NCBI RefSeq assembly: GCF_002929745.1
Contig: NZ_PJIQ01000001.1
Coordinates: forward strand, 48,750-112,749
Length of the DNA stretch: 64,000 nucleotides
Direction: 5' to 3'
From: Arthrobacter sp. B1805
GTDB lineage: Bacteria; Actinomycetota; Actinomycetes; Actinomycetales; Micrococcaceae
Shown here: positions 34,181-42,340 of the stretch, piece by piece
Layout: each line of letters opens with the position of its first letter
How positions within the stretch are numbered: the stretch's first letter is position 1
Made by a program: the position numbers and the translations under genes
Notes under the pieces: generated by a model
Databases searched by the model: none
Seen by the model: only the letters and a program-made list of their open reading frames with translations
Told to the model about the DNA's origin: nothing

Positions 34181-35476
34181 CTACGCCCGGTTCTCCTCGA
34201 TCGCCGTGCGCAGGATCGGTGCGAGACGCCGCACGCCCTCGACGATATCCTCGGGTGCTACCGCGCTGAAGGCCAGGCGCAGCTTGTTCGACGGATCATC
34301 CGACGGTGTGAAGGCGGCACCGGGGATGAACACGACGCCGGCGTCGATCGCCTTGTACAGCAGGGGGTAGGTGTCGATGCCCTCGGGCAGCGTGACCCAC
34401 ACGAAGAACCCGCCGTCCGGGGTGGTCCAATGCACCCCGTCCGGGAGTTCCTTCGCGAGGGCGCCGAGCATCGCGTCGCAGCGCTCCCGGTAGAGGCTGC
34501 GCATGGCGTGCAGGTGTCCGCGCCAGTCGTACTCCGTCAGGTACGCGGTCACGAGCATCTGCGTGAGCGGCGACGGGCACAGCACAACGGCCTCGCATGC
34601 GAGGTAGAACCGGCGGTAGAGGTGTCTGGGCACCAGTGCCCAGCCGAGCCTCACACCCGGGGCGAAGATCTTCGAGAAGGAGCCGAGGTAGATGACGTCG
34701 TCCGGGTTGTCCGCCCTCATGGGCTTGAGCGGTTCACCGTCGAAGCGCAGCATGCCGTACGGGTTGTCCTCGAGGACGAGGATGGTGTGGTCACGGCAGA
34801 TGTCGACGACGCGCTGGCGGCGGTCGGCGGTGAGCGTGATGCCGCTCGGGTTGTTGAAGCTGGGAATCGTGTAGAGCAGCTTGATGGATCGGCCCTGGGC
34901 CTCGAGCTCGCCGATGATCCGCTCGAGTTCCTCAGGGATCAGTCCGTCGTCGTCCATCGGGACGGTGACGACGTCGACCTCATAGGCCTCGAAGGTGTTG
35001 AGGGCCCCGACGTAGGTCGGGTCCTCACACAGGATGACGTCGCCGGGATTGCAGAACACCTTGGCTGCGACGTCCTGGGCCGACTGCGAGCCCGTGGTGA
35101 TGACGATGTCGTCGGGGCTGGCGCCCTCGATGCCCTCGGCCGCCATGACGTCACAGACGAGGCGGCGGAGCTCCTCCATGCCCTGGCCGCCACCGTACTG
35201 CAGGGCTTCGAGGCCATGCTCGGCGATGATCTTCTGCGCAGTGCGACCGAGGTCCTCGAGCGGGAGGGACTTCAGGTAGGGGCTGCCGCCGGCCAGGGAG
35301 ACCAGCCCGGGACGGATCGAGATGTCGAAGACGTCGCGCACGGCGGATTGCTTGATGTTGGCTGCGCGCAGCGAGAACAGCGCGTCGTGTCGGTTGGCGG
35401 AATCGACTGCTCGTTCGAGGGCGGCTTCGGTCTCGGCGGGCAGGAAATCGGCGGAGGCTTCGCTGGAGGACGTCAC
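34181..35476 (-). CDS. PLP-dependent aminotransferase (2-aminoadipate transaminase-like)
   Basis: 431 residues, class I aminotransferase of the LysN/MocR-core type: ISLAGGSPY-like SLAGGSPYLKSLP, YGGGQGMEELR, PSFNNPSGIT, DNPYGMLRF and PLP-lysine motif YLGSFSKIFAPGVRLGW. No HTH domain, so it is an enzyme rather than a MocR regulator. Substrates of this group include 2-aminoadipate, aromatic and branched amino acids. GTG start with TAGACT 6 nt upstream. Confidence 0.88.
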   Translation of the reverse strand: MTSSSEASADFLPAETEAALERAVDSANRHDALFSLRAANIKQSAVRDVFDISIRPGLVSLAGGSPYLKSLPLEDLGRTAQKIIAEHGLEALQYGGGQGMEELRRLVCDVMAAEGIEGASPDDIVITTGSQSAQDVAAKVFCNPGDVILCEDPTYVGALNTFEAYEVDVVTVPMDDDGLIPEELERIIGELEAQGRSIKLLYTIPSFNNPSGITLTADRRQRVVDICRDHTILVLEDNPYGMLRFDGEPLKPMRADNPDDVIYLGSFSKIFAPGVRLGWALVPRHLYRRFYLACEAVVLCPSPLTQMLVTAYLTEYDWRGHLHAMRSLYRERCDAMLGALAKELPDGVHWTTPDGGFFVWVTLPEGIDTYPLLYKAIDAGVVFIPGAAFTPSDDPSNKLRLAFSAVAPEDIVEGVRRLAPILRTAIEENRA

Positions 35477-35482
35477 GCCCAG

Positions 35483-35488
35483 AGTCTA
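35483..35488 (-). promoter_or_regulatory. -10 box of leaderless promoter (aminotransferase)
   Basis: TAGACT on the minus strand ends 6 nt before the GTG read from 35476, with CTGGGC between and no ribosome site. Confidence 0.6.
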
Positions 35489-35556
35489 GGCGGGGGTTGA
35501 CCCCGAGGCAACAGGTGTTGCCTTTCAGTGCGTGCGAGGATCCGCGGCCGGTAAAC

Positions 35557-36525
35557 CTAGACCCAGCCGGCCTCCCGGGCCTTCAGTGCCGCCTGGAAGC
35601 GGCTGTCAGCGCGCAGCGTCTCCAGCATCCAGGCGATGTGACGGCGGCAGGTCCTCACATTGATATCGAGGCGCCGGGCGATCGACTCGTCGGACAGCCC
35701 GTTCGCCAGGCCCTGGATGATCGATCGTTGCAGGCTGCTCAGGGGGGATTCGACCCGATCGGGTGCGAGGAACGATTCGCTGATCTCCCAGGCGATGTCG
35801 AACAGGTGCGTGAAGATGTTGATCAGGCTGTGGTCGCGGATCACGAGGGCGGCCTTGTCGTCGCGTGTCAGCTGGCGACCGACCAGTGCGAGCTTCTCGT
35901 CGAAAATGAGCATGCGCAGTGGAATGAAGGGCAGCACCCCGAACTCTCCGCCGCCTGCCGCAATCGCTTCCACCGCCTTGCGCGTCGGGACGTGGTCGCG
36001 CGTGCTCGTGTCGTAGAGCGTCCGCCGCCGGACGCCGTTCTCCAGCAGCTGGAGGTCCTTCCGGACGCTCTCTTCGTGGACGTCCGCCGTGGAGCCCTGC
36101 CCGGGCTGCGCGATGTAGACCCTCTCCGTCACGTCCCGCCCGTAATCGATCAGCACCCGATGGATGAGGTGGGGGTCCTCGAGTGTCTCCACGGAGGTGC
36201 TGGCGAGGACGCTCTTGCGCGCTTCGAGGAACGTGGGAAGGAGGCTGGACAGTTCGCGCCGCTGGCTGCTGATCCGCGCCTTGAGGTCCTGAACGGCGCG
36301 CTCGTCCGCGTCCACGAGGTCGGCGAGGGCGACGTCGGGCGAAACGGCGATCAGGCCGTCCTCACTGCCGGCCTGGGGGCTCAGCAGGCGGCGGTCGGAC
36401 AACGCGCCGATGGCCTCGTCGATGCGCCGCAGGGTCAGACCGAGTGCGTCCGAGGCCTCCGCGCGGGTCCAGCCCGGGTGCCCCACGGCGTACCGGTAGA
36501 CCTCGAGCGACACCGCATCCAGCAT
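35557..36525 (-). CDS. TrmB/LuxR-type transcriptional regulator
   Basis: 322 residues. An N-terminal winged-helix-like domain (LEVYRYAVGHPGWTRAEASDALGLTLRRIDEAIGAL) of TrmB type, a central sensor region, and a C-terminal LuxR/NarL helix-turn-helix (LANGLSDESIARRLDINVRTCRRHIAWMLETL). AAGGA is 7 nt before the ATG. It is divergent from the SWDWPK peptide gene, with a 374-bp region between. Regulators of this build in actinobacteria are often local activators. I infer that it controls the peptide operon and may sense the peptide or its product. Confidence 0.85.
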   Translation of the reverse strand: MLDAVSLEVYRYAVGHPGWTRAEASDALGLTLRRIDEAIGALSDRRLLSPQAGSEDGLIAVSPDVALADLVDADERAVQDLKARISSQRRELSSLLPTFLEARKSVLASTSVETLEDPHLIHRVLIDYGRDVTERVYIAQPGQGSTADVHEESVRKDLQLLENGVRRRTLYDTSTRDHVPTRKAVEAIAAGGGEFGVLPFIPLRMLIFDEKLALVGRQLTRDDKAALVIRDHSLINIFTHLFDIAWEISESFLAPDRVESPLSSLQRSIIQGLANGLSDESIARRLDINVRTCRRHIAWMLETLRADSRFQAALKAREAGWV

Positions 36526-36899
36526 GAGCAGTCCTTGTCCCGTCCGCTGGTTCAGCTGCGGATCGCTTGCACGACGATGAAAAACATGACATGTCCAGTT
36601 AATGACAGAACCATAGGGCATGCAATCCGTCGACGACGGAAGCACCGGATCTCCCTAAAACAGGCCCGATTCCGGGCTACATCGGGGCTATTCTTCCGCG
36701 CAGGCCGTACGACGGCGTCCTCTTGACGCCATGTCCGCAAACGGCCAGCCCTACTGCTGGACACTACCTGCTGGTGCCCGACATTCTGGTGAAGCCGGTT
36801 CAGCGGGAACCTCGAAAGGGCTTTCCCGGACACGGGCGCTGCGGACCAGCAGTGCTGAACAGCTCGACCTCCCGGACGCCGGGCAAGGAAAGGATCGCC
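36526..36899. other. Intergenic control region between regulator and peptide gene
   Basis: 374 bp with no convincing gene. It holds an 11-bp palindrome near the regulator, AT-richer sequence around 36570-36620, a TTGACG hexamer at 36724-36729 without a clear -10 partner, and a weak hairpin CGGGAA-13 nt-TTCCCG (36804-36828) ahead of the peptide ribosome site. Confidence 0.5.
36584..36594. promoter_or_regulatory. 11-bp palindrome upstream of regulator gene
   Basis: ACATG-A-CATGT, about 60 bp before the regulator start. Candidate operator; inferred from symmetry only. Confidence 0.35.
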
Positions 36900-37040
36900 A
36901 TGAAGAAAGTATTCGGCGCAACTGCAGGCCTGCTGATCGTGGTGGGAGCTGTTCTGCCGGCAGGACAGTCCGTCGGCGCAGCAAGCTGGGACTGGCCCAA
37001 GGGTCAGCCGACAGCGAGCAGCTGGGACTGGCCGAAGTAA
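36900..37040 (+). CDS. 46-residue secreted-type peptide with duplicated SWDWPK motif
   Basis: A basic start (MKK), a hydrophobic core of about 17 residues and a VGA cleavage-like site form a Sec-type signal. Predicted remainder: ASWDWPKGQPTASSWDWPK (residues 28-46), which repeats SWDWPK at 29-34 and 41-46 with 12-residue period and ends at the second copy. GGAAAGGA is about 6 nt before the ATG. The next gene encodes a SpaB_C-like RiPP-type protein. It may be a RiPP precursor or an exported signalling peptide. No homologue known to me. Confidence 0.75.
   Translation: MKKVFGATAGLLIVVGAVLPAGQSVGAASWDWPKGQPTASSWDWPK
36984..37037 (+). repeat. 18-bp direct repeat encoding SWDWPK
   Basis: Copies at 36984-37001 and 37020-37037 are identical except for one base (C/G) and are 36 bp apart, an exact 12 codons. 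Confidence 0.9.
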
Positions 37041-37045
37041 CAGGA

Positions 37046-37072
37046 GACCACCGGTCGAGAGCCCCGGTGGTC
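37046..37072 (+). terminator. Hairpin between peptide gene and SpaB_C-like gene
   Basis: A 9-bp stem (37046-37054 with 37064-37072), 9-nt loop, 5 nt after the peptide stop. Such partial terminators behind precursor genes usually raise the peptide:enzyme ratio. No U-tract. Confidence 0.6.
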
Positions 37073-37125
37073 CCGCCCAGAGCCCGCCCCAGCGGGGGTA
37101 ACCACAAACCCTGAAGGAGAGAGCC

Positions 37126-38100
37126 ATGAGTCAACTGACAGCCGTCCGAACCGCCTCACGGGCGGTCGTCAGCACTCGCTGGTGGCACCTCTCCTTCTCC
37201 ACGGGTGGCTTCGATGTAGCGGACGGCATCATTGAAGAGCTGGTTACCCCGCTGGTGGCGCAGGCACAGGCACTCGGCGCGAAGCGATGGTACTTCACAC
37301 GGTGCGCGGACGCGTCGACGGGAGTGGTGAGTCAGGTCAGGCTCAGCATCCACGCCCATCCGCGGGTGCTCGAGAGACTGCGCTCGTTCCAGAGGGCCCT
37401 GCAGGTGCGCAGCACGCAGACCCTGCCCCTCCTGGCAGTCCGCCAGCAATTCACCGCACCCGCGAACAACACGTACTACTCCGGCGGCCAGGAGATGGCC
37501 GATCCCCAGCTCGAAGCGAACCTTGTGAAGTACGGCGGGGTGGAGGGCCTGCACCTCGCGGAGGAAGTCTTCGAACTCAGCTCCGAGCTGGCCATCTGGG
37601 CCAATCAGCGATTCCCGCGCATGCAGAGCCGCTCGGCGCTCGGGGCGCTCGTCCTGTTCGACGCCGCGCAGAGCATGATGCGCGGTCCCCGCTCCGCCGG
37701 ATGGCCCGATCGGCGCCGGCTCTCCTGGGACTATTACTGGGAGAGCCACCTGCGCACCTGCACCGCAGACGTCGGTCCCCGTGCATCCGCAGTCCGTGAG
37801 GCGATGGCCGTACAGGTAGCCTCCAAATCGACCGGGTTCCACGCCCTCATGGCTGCAACGGCCTCGGAGTCGGCGGTACAGAACTGGCGACGTCGCTGGT
37901 TCCGCGCACTCGACACCTACCTGTATCGGGCGGACAAGGTACGCGTCAGCCGCAGCGCACAGCACCTCACCGTCTACCAAGCCCACATGACGCTCAATCG
38001 CCTCGGGTTCGTGGCTCGTGAGGAGGCGGCGCTGGGACTGTATGCACGGAGCTGGCGCCCGCAGGCAGTCCTCGTCAGCGGAACCCGGAACCCTCGGTAG
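37126..38100 (+). CDS. SpaB_C / thiopeptide-type bacteriocin biosynthesis domain protein
   Basis: 324 residues. It matches the C-terminal domain of lantibiotic dehydratases and stand-alone thiopeptide-type enzymes: WWHLSF at the N-terminus, KRWYFTRCAD...QVRLSIH (usual FIRYxDPGxHLRLR), ANLVKYGGVEGLHLAEEVFELSSELAIW (usual RYGG...AExxFxxDS). The N-terminal glutamylating LanB domain is missing. In the family, such domains eliminate glutamate or, as in TbtD, build the pyridine ring. The normally conserved HLR is replaced by VVSQVRL, so chemistry may differ. GGAGAG precedes the ATG. Cytoplasmic; likely acts on the upstream peptide. Confidence 0.75.
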   Translation: MSQLTAVRTASRAVVSTRWWHLSFSTGGFDVADGIIEELVTPLVAQAQALGAKRWYFTRCADASTGVVSQVRLSIHAHPRVLERLRSFQRALQVRSTQTLPLLAVRQQFTAPANNTYYSGGQEMADPQLEANLVKYGGVEGLHLAEEVFELSSELAIWANQRFPRMQSRSALGALVLFDAAQSMMRGPRSAGWPDRRRLSWDYYWESHLRTCTADVGPRASAVREAMAVQVASKSTGFHALMAATASESAVQNWRRRWFRALDTYLYRADKVRVSRSAQHLTVYQAHMTLNRLGFVAREEAALGLYARSWRPQAVLVSGTRNPR

Positions 38101-38141
38101 GCCTGCGACCCGCAAGTGCACCCCAAGCAAAGGACCGCACC

Positions 38142-38333
38142 ATGAACGCCAGGAACACCATCGTGCTAGCCGTCGATGATGCCGACCTCTCCAGGGCGCT
38201 CGGCTGCTCGTCCGAGGCCGTCGAGTCCATGCAGCACGACGGCGTGCTCGAGTCGCAGGGACAGCTGTGGGAGATCGGCCCGGCGCGCGACTACCTGCGG
38301 GACGCCGCCTGGGCCGACAGCCTCTGGCACTGA
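38142..38333 (+). CDS. Small unknown protein of the SWDWPK locus
   Basis: 63 residues. The segment DADLSRALGCSSEAVESMQHDGVLESQGQLWEIGPARDYLRD looks like a small winged or helix-turn-helix unit; no named family. It follows the SpaB_C-like gene by 41 bp with AAAGGA upstream and probably belongs to the same operon. Its stop codon lies in the first unit of a tandem repeat. Confidence 0.6.
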   Translation: MNARNTIVLAVDDADLSRALGCSSEAVESMQHDGVLESQGQLWEIGPARDYLRDAAWADSLWH

Positions 38334-38395
38334 TCCCCCTCGGGTACTGATCCCCCTCTGCCACTGATCACCCTCGGGCACTGATCGGACTGACG
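38328..38395. repeat. Tandem 17-bp repeat, 3.5 units
   Basis: Units start at 38328, 38345, 38362 and 38379 with consensus CACTGATCCCCCTCGGG; the last keeps only CACTGATC. It covers the end of the 63-residue gene and precedes the Gfo/Idh gene. It may be an operator array. No spacers, so it is not a CRISPR. Confidence 0.85.
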
Positions 38396-38580
38396 GGGTG
38401 ACGGAGGGCGCGACGACCCCCGTGCCTCTCGCGTCGTCTCCCGGAAGGGATCGGGGTGCTCGAACGGTCGGCTTGTACACTGTGGGGCAATCGCTGGCAG
38501 TCCGGCCACGTGGTCGTGGTGAGGTGGTGCGTGGTGCGGAAGCCAGGGCAGACAACTCCCGGTATCGAGAGGTCGCGGCT

Positions 38581-39666
38581 TTGATCGTTCCCGACAGGGC
38601 GCCCACCACTCCCGCCAGGCCGGTGAGGACCGTGCTGATCGGGTTCGGCCACGGGGGCCGAGTCTTCCACGCCCCGCTGCTCCACCACGATCCGCGCTTC
38701 GACCTCGCCGTCGTCGTGACCGGCAGCCTCGAGCGCCAGGACGCGGCACGGGCCGCGTACCCGGATGCCGTCGTCGTTCCGGGTCTCGATGAAGCCCTGC
38801 AGGCCGTCCCCGACGTGGAGCTGGCCGTGATCGCCACTCCCAACGCGACGCACGCAGCCCTGGCGAGCGCCGCACTCAGCAGGGGACTGCACGTGGTGGT
38901 CGACAAGCCCCTGGTCGTGCGCTCCGACGATGGCGAGCGCCTGATGAGGGAGGCGCGCGCCGTTCAGCGGCTCCTCGTCCCGTTCCACAACAGGCGGTGG
39001 GACGGCGACTTCCTCGCCGTGCGCTCCATGATCGGCTCGGGGCAGCTGGGCCGGGTCCGAGTGTTCGAGTCCGCGATGGATTCGTGGAAACCGACCATCA
39101 CGAAACAGTGGAAGCGGGAGGCGGGGCCGGGCGACGGCGGGGGAGTCCTCTACGACCTCGGTCCGCACCTCATCGACCAGGCCCTTGCCCTGTTCGGTCC
39201 AGCCACTGCCGTGTTCGCGGAACTACGCCGCGACCGCCGCGGAGCCGTCGCGGATGACAACGTGTTCCTGGTGCTCCAGCATGCGGCGGGCGTGACCAGC
39301 CACCTCCACGCCGGGACCCTCGTTCCGCAGGCCCGGCCCCGGTTCCGGGTCACCGGCGACGCCGGCCTGACGATCGACGGAACGGACCCCCAGGAAGCGC
39401 TGCTGGGAGCGGGAGTGGCGCCCTCCGAGATCCCAGCGACGGCGAACTCGCGCTCGGAGCGGGAGGGTCCGCGTGGGCTGCTGGGGCGCGACGGCGACAC
39501 GGAGCCGATCCTCATCGGACCCGGCGCGTACACGTCCTTCTACGCCGGCCTCGCCTCGGCAATCGACGGTACAGGGCCAGTGCCGGTTCCGGCGGAGGAC
39601 GCCCTCGCCGCCGTGCGCATCATCGAGCAGGTGCACGCGTCCTTTCCGCTCCTGCCGCCGTCGTAA
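38581..39666 (+). CDS. Gfo/Idh/MocA family oxidoreductase
   Basis: About 361 residues. N-terminal Rossmann domain (VLIGFGHGGRVFHAPLL), ATPNATHAALASAAL and the EKP-like VDKPLVVRSDDG motif, then the alpha/beta domain with GGGVLYDLGPHLIDQAL (catalytic His/Asp). NAD(P)-dependent oxidation or reduction of sugars or inositols. Start uncertain: TTG at 38581 has GAGAGG 8 nt upstream, GTG at 38623 is also possible. TACACT at 38474-38479 may be its -10 box. Confidence 0.85.
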   Translation: MIVPDRAPTTPARPVRTVLIGFGHGGRVFHAPLLHHDPRFDLAVVVTGSLERQDAARAAYPDAVVVPGLDEALQAVPDVELAVIATPNATHAALASAALSRGLHVVVDKPLVVRSDDGERLMREARAVQRLLVPFHNRRWDGDFLAVRSMIGSGQLGRVRVFESAMDSWKPTITKQWKREAGPGDGGGVLYDLGPHLIDQALALFGPATAVFAELRRDRRGAVADDNVFLVLQHAAGVTSHLHAGTLVPQARPRFRVTGDAGLTIDGTDPQEALLGAGVAPSEIPATANSRSEREGPRGLLGRDGDTEPILIGPGAYTSFYAGLASAIDGTGPVPVPAEDALAAVRIIEQVHASFPLLPPS

Positions 39667-39677
39667 GCCGGTCGCGT

Positions 39678-40793
39678 TCAGTCGACGAGCGCGGTCCAGT
39701 CCTCCGCGAGCTCCAGCCCGTGTGCCTCGGAGACCGAGTGGTGGGCGACCGCGCCCGCGGCAACGTTCAGCCCGTGGGCGAGGGCGGCATCGGCCTCGAA
39801 AGCGCCGCGGACGCCCCTGTCGGCGAGGGCGAGGGCATAGGGGAGCGTCACGTTGGTCAGCGCGTAGGTCGACGTGTTCGGGACGGCACCCGGCATGTTC
39901 CCCACGCAGTAGAACAGCGAGCCGTGCACGGTGAAGGTGGGGTTCTCGTGGGTAGTCACGTGTGAATCCTCGAAGCAGCCGCCCTGGTCGACGGCGATGT
40001 CGACGAGGACGCTGCCGGGCTTCATCCGGGCCACGAGGGCATTGGTGACGAGCTTCGGTGCCCGCGCTCCCGGAATGAGGACGGACCCGATGACGAGATC
40101 GGCCTCGAGGACGGATTTCTCGATCTCCAGCGCGTTGGACGCGACGGTCTTGATGCGTCCGGCATACAGGGCATCGAGCTCGCGAAGCCGGGTGATGTTG
40201 ATGTCGAGGATGGTGACCTCCGCGCCCGTCCCGACGGCCATCGCCGTCGCGTTGGTGCCCGCGACACCGGCTCCGAGGACCACCACCTTGGCCGGACGGA
40301 CGCCGGCGACGCCGCCGAGCAGCAGCCCGGGCCCGCCCGCGGGGGCTGTCATCACCTGGGCGCCGACCTGGACCGAGAGTCTGCCGGCCACCTCGGACAT
40401 CGGCGCGAGCAGGGGCAGGGCGCGCCCGTCCTGCACGGTCTCATAGGCGATCGCGATGACGCCGGCGTCGAGCAGCGCCCGGGTCAGTTCGGGTTCCGCC
40501 GCGAGGTGCAGGTAGGTGAAGAGGATCAGGCCGCTGCGGAAGCGGTGGTACTCGGCAGCGATGGGTTCCTTCACCTTCAGCACCATGTCGGCGCGGGCCC
40601 AGACGTCATCGGCCGCGTCGACGAGTTCCGCGCCGGCTGCCTCGTATTCGGCATCGGTGATGCTCGAGCCCACGCCCGCGCCACGCTCGACGAGCACAGC
40701 GTGTCCATGCGCCCGGAATTCGTGGACGCCGGAGGCCGTGATGGCGACGCGGAACTCGTTGTTCTTCACTTCTTTGGGGACGCCGATGATCAT
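39678..40793 (-). CDS. ald: Alanine dehydrogenase
   Basis: 371 residues. Substrate residues Lys75 (KVKEP) and His96 (YLHLA) and the NAD motif VVLGAGVAGTNA are present, with VDIAVDQGGCFE and GNMPGAVPNTST. It interconverts L-alanine and pyruvate plus ammonia with NAD. GGAGA is upstream of the ATG. The divergent PucR-type gene is the likely activator, as AdeR is for ald in Bacillus subtilis. Confidence 0.97.
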   Translation of the reverse strand: MIIGVPKEVKNNEFRVAITASGVHEFRAHGHAVLVERGAGVGSSITDAEYEAAGAELVDAADDVWARADMVLKVKEPIAAEYHRFRSGLILFTYLHLAAEPELTRALLDAGVIAIAYETVQDGRALPLLAPMSEVAGRLSVQVGAQVMTAPAGGPGLLLGGVAGVRPAKVVVLGAGVAGTNATAMAVGTGAEVTILDINITRLRELDALYAGRIKTVASNALEIEKSVLEADLVIGSVLIPGARAPKLVTNALVARMKPGSVLVDIAVDQGGCFEDSHVTTHENPTFTVHGSLFYCVGNMPGAVPNTSTYALTNVTLPYALALADRGVRGAFEADAALAHGLNVAAGAVAHHSVSEAHGLELAEDWTALVD

Positions 40794-40993
40794 TGGGTTC
40801 TCCAGGGTGCGATCGGGCGGACGGGGGTAGCTCCAGAATAGGGACGGCCTTCGGGCACGGGGAGGATTTTCTGCGCGGCCGTCGAGGGGGACAGCATCCC
40901 CTTCGGGACCGCCCGCCTGCCCAACCCCTGATGTTCAGCGGTTGATGAGGTGTGTGAGCTGCGCCACTAGCAGGCGTCGGCGAATGCCGCTAT

Positions 40994-41028
40994 CGACAAG
41001 TGTCGACTTCAGCAGCGTCAAGTGTCGG
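40994..41028. promoter_or_regulatory. Paired operator candidates between ald and its regulator
   Basis: CGACA-AG-TGTCG at 40994-41005 is an exact inverted repeat. A second copy, CGTCAAGTGTCG, starts at 41016, 22 bp on (two helical turns). Both lie in the 267-bp divergent region, close to the regulator promoter. Confidence 0.6.
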
Positions 41029-41048
41029 CCCGAAGGGATCGGCCCATC

Positions 41049-41054
41049 TACTGT
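41049..41054 (+). promoter_or_regulatory. -10 box of leaderless promoter (PucR-type gene)
   Basis: TACTGT ends 6 nt before the GTG at 41061; no ribosome site. Confidence 0.6.
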
Positions 41055-41060
41055 TGGGGT

Positions 41061-42308
41061 GTGCAGAACCAGGTCATCGAAGACGTCGTCGAGTCGATCG
41101 CGCAGTCGGTCGGTCGCGGGCTCTCGCTGGAGGACCCCGACGGCGTACTTCTCGCCTACAGCAGCCACCAGACATCTGCAGACCGCGTCCGGGTCAACTT
41201 CCTGCTCAGCAAGAAGGTGCCCCCCGACGTCAACGAGTGGCAGTTGCGCCACGGGATCGCTCAGGCCGTCCGCGCCGTCGCCGTGCCGGCGAACGAGGAA
41301 CTGGGCATGCTGGGCCGGATCTGCGTGCCGCTGCTCGTGCGCGGCTTCCGCGTGGGCTACCTGTGGGTGCAGCAGCGCTCGGGAGAGGACCCGGCGGCCG
41401 GCATTCTCGCCTCCCTGGCAGCGGTGCGCCCGTCGATCGACCGCCTTGCCGAACTCCTCCTCGAGACGGACTCGGCGTCGTCCGAGCGCCGGACGCAGCG
41501 GGAAGCCGCGTTCCTTGCGGCCTGCCGGGGAGCAGCGCCCGCCGTGGAGGAGCTGCGAGGCTGGCGCGAACTCGGAGCACACGGACCATGGCGGGTCGCC
41601 GTCGTGCACGAGGTGTCGGATGGGGGCGGGCAGGCACGGCCGGACGCGACGAGTGACGCCGAGGATCCACACGAGCTAGCGCTGCTGCACCGGACCGTCG
41701 CGCTCCAGGCGACCGTCGGCGTCGTGCCGGTCCTGTTCAGCGCGGGCGCCTCGGCCTTCTCCGTCCTGCTGTGCGCTCCAGGGATCGGGCGCAGCGCGCT
41801 GCAGGAGGTGCTCGACCGGTACGGCGCCCAGGTCGCCAAGCGCGCGGGTCGTGCGGCAGGCCGTCTCGTCGTCGGGCTGAGCGAACCCGCGCCCGATGTC
41901 CGCGATCTGGCGACGGCCTTCGTGCAGGCGCAGCACGCAGTGCAGGCCGCCGTCGTCGACCCGGGTCTGGGCGAGGTCACCGCCTATGCGGGGATCGGGG
42001 TCTACCAGTTCCTCGGCGCCCTGGGCTGGCAGGCGCCGAGGCACGGCAGCGTGCACTTCGGCGAGTTGAGCGAAGCGGAGCGCGTCGATGAGCTCCTGCC
42101 CGTCCTCGAACTGCTCTACGACAAGAACGGTTCCGTCCAGGATGTCGCTGCGCAACTCCACCTCCACCGCAGCAGCGTGTACAACCGGCTGGCCCGGGTC
42201 CGGTCGATCATCGGAGTCGACCCACTCGCCGGATCGGTGCGGCTGGAGCTCCACCTGGCCCTCAAAGCCAACCGCTGGCGACGACGTCCGCGCTTCGAGC
42301 AGACGTAG
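41061..42308 (+). CDS. PucR/CdaR-family activator, AdeR-like
   Basis: 415 residues. A GAF-like N-terminal region, a central GGDEF-like degenerate domain, and the C-terminal PucR helix-turn-helix (ELLYDKNGSVQDVAAQLHLHRSSVYNRLARVRSIIG, in part). Position opposite ald matches AdeR of Bacillus, which activates ald with L-alanine. The GTG start is set by the TACTGT box 6 nt upstream; no upstream start is better. Confidence 0.88.
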   Translation: MQNQVIEDVVESIAQSVGRGLSLEDPDGVLLAYSSHQTSADRVRVNFLLSKKVPPDVNEWQLRHGIAQAVRAVAVPANEELGMLGRICVPLLVRGFRVGYLWVQQRSGEDPAAGILASLAAVRPSIDRLAELLLETDSASSERRTQREAAFLAACRGAAPAVEELRGWRELGAHGPWRVAVVHEVSDGGGQARPDATSDAEDPHELALLHRTVALQATVGVVPVLFSAGASAFSVLLCAPGIGRSALQEVLDRYGAQVAKRAGRAAGRLVVGLSEPAPDVRDLATAFVQAQHAVQAAVVDPGLGEVTAYAGIGVYQFLGALGWQAPRHGSVHFGELSEAERVDELLPVLELLYDKNGSVQDVAAQLHLHRSSVYNRLARVRSIIGVDPLAGSVRLELHLALKANRWRRRPRFEQT

Positions 42309-42340
42309 CGCGACGCCTGGCAGGCAGGCCGCCCTGCAGC

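Noticed and set aside
36731..37114. 127-residue plus-strand frame over the SWDWPK peptide gene
   Set aside because: No ribosome site, shadow-like composition, and it would replace the well-placed 46-residue peptide with signal sequence and strong ribosome site.
38328..38395. Tandem repeat as a CRISPR array
   Set aside because: Units are directly adjacent with no spacers and there are no cas genes.
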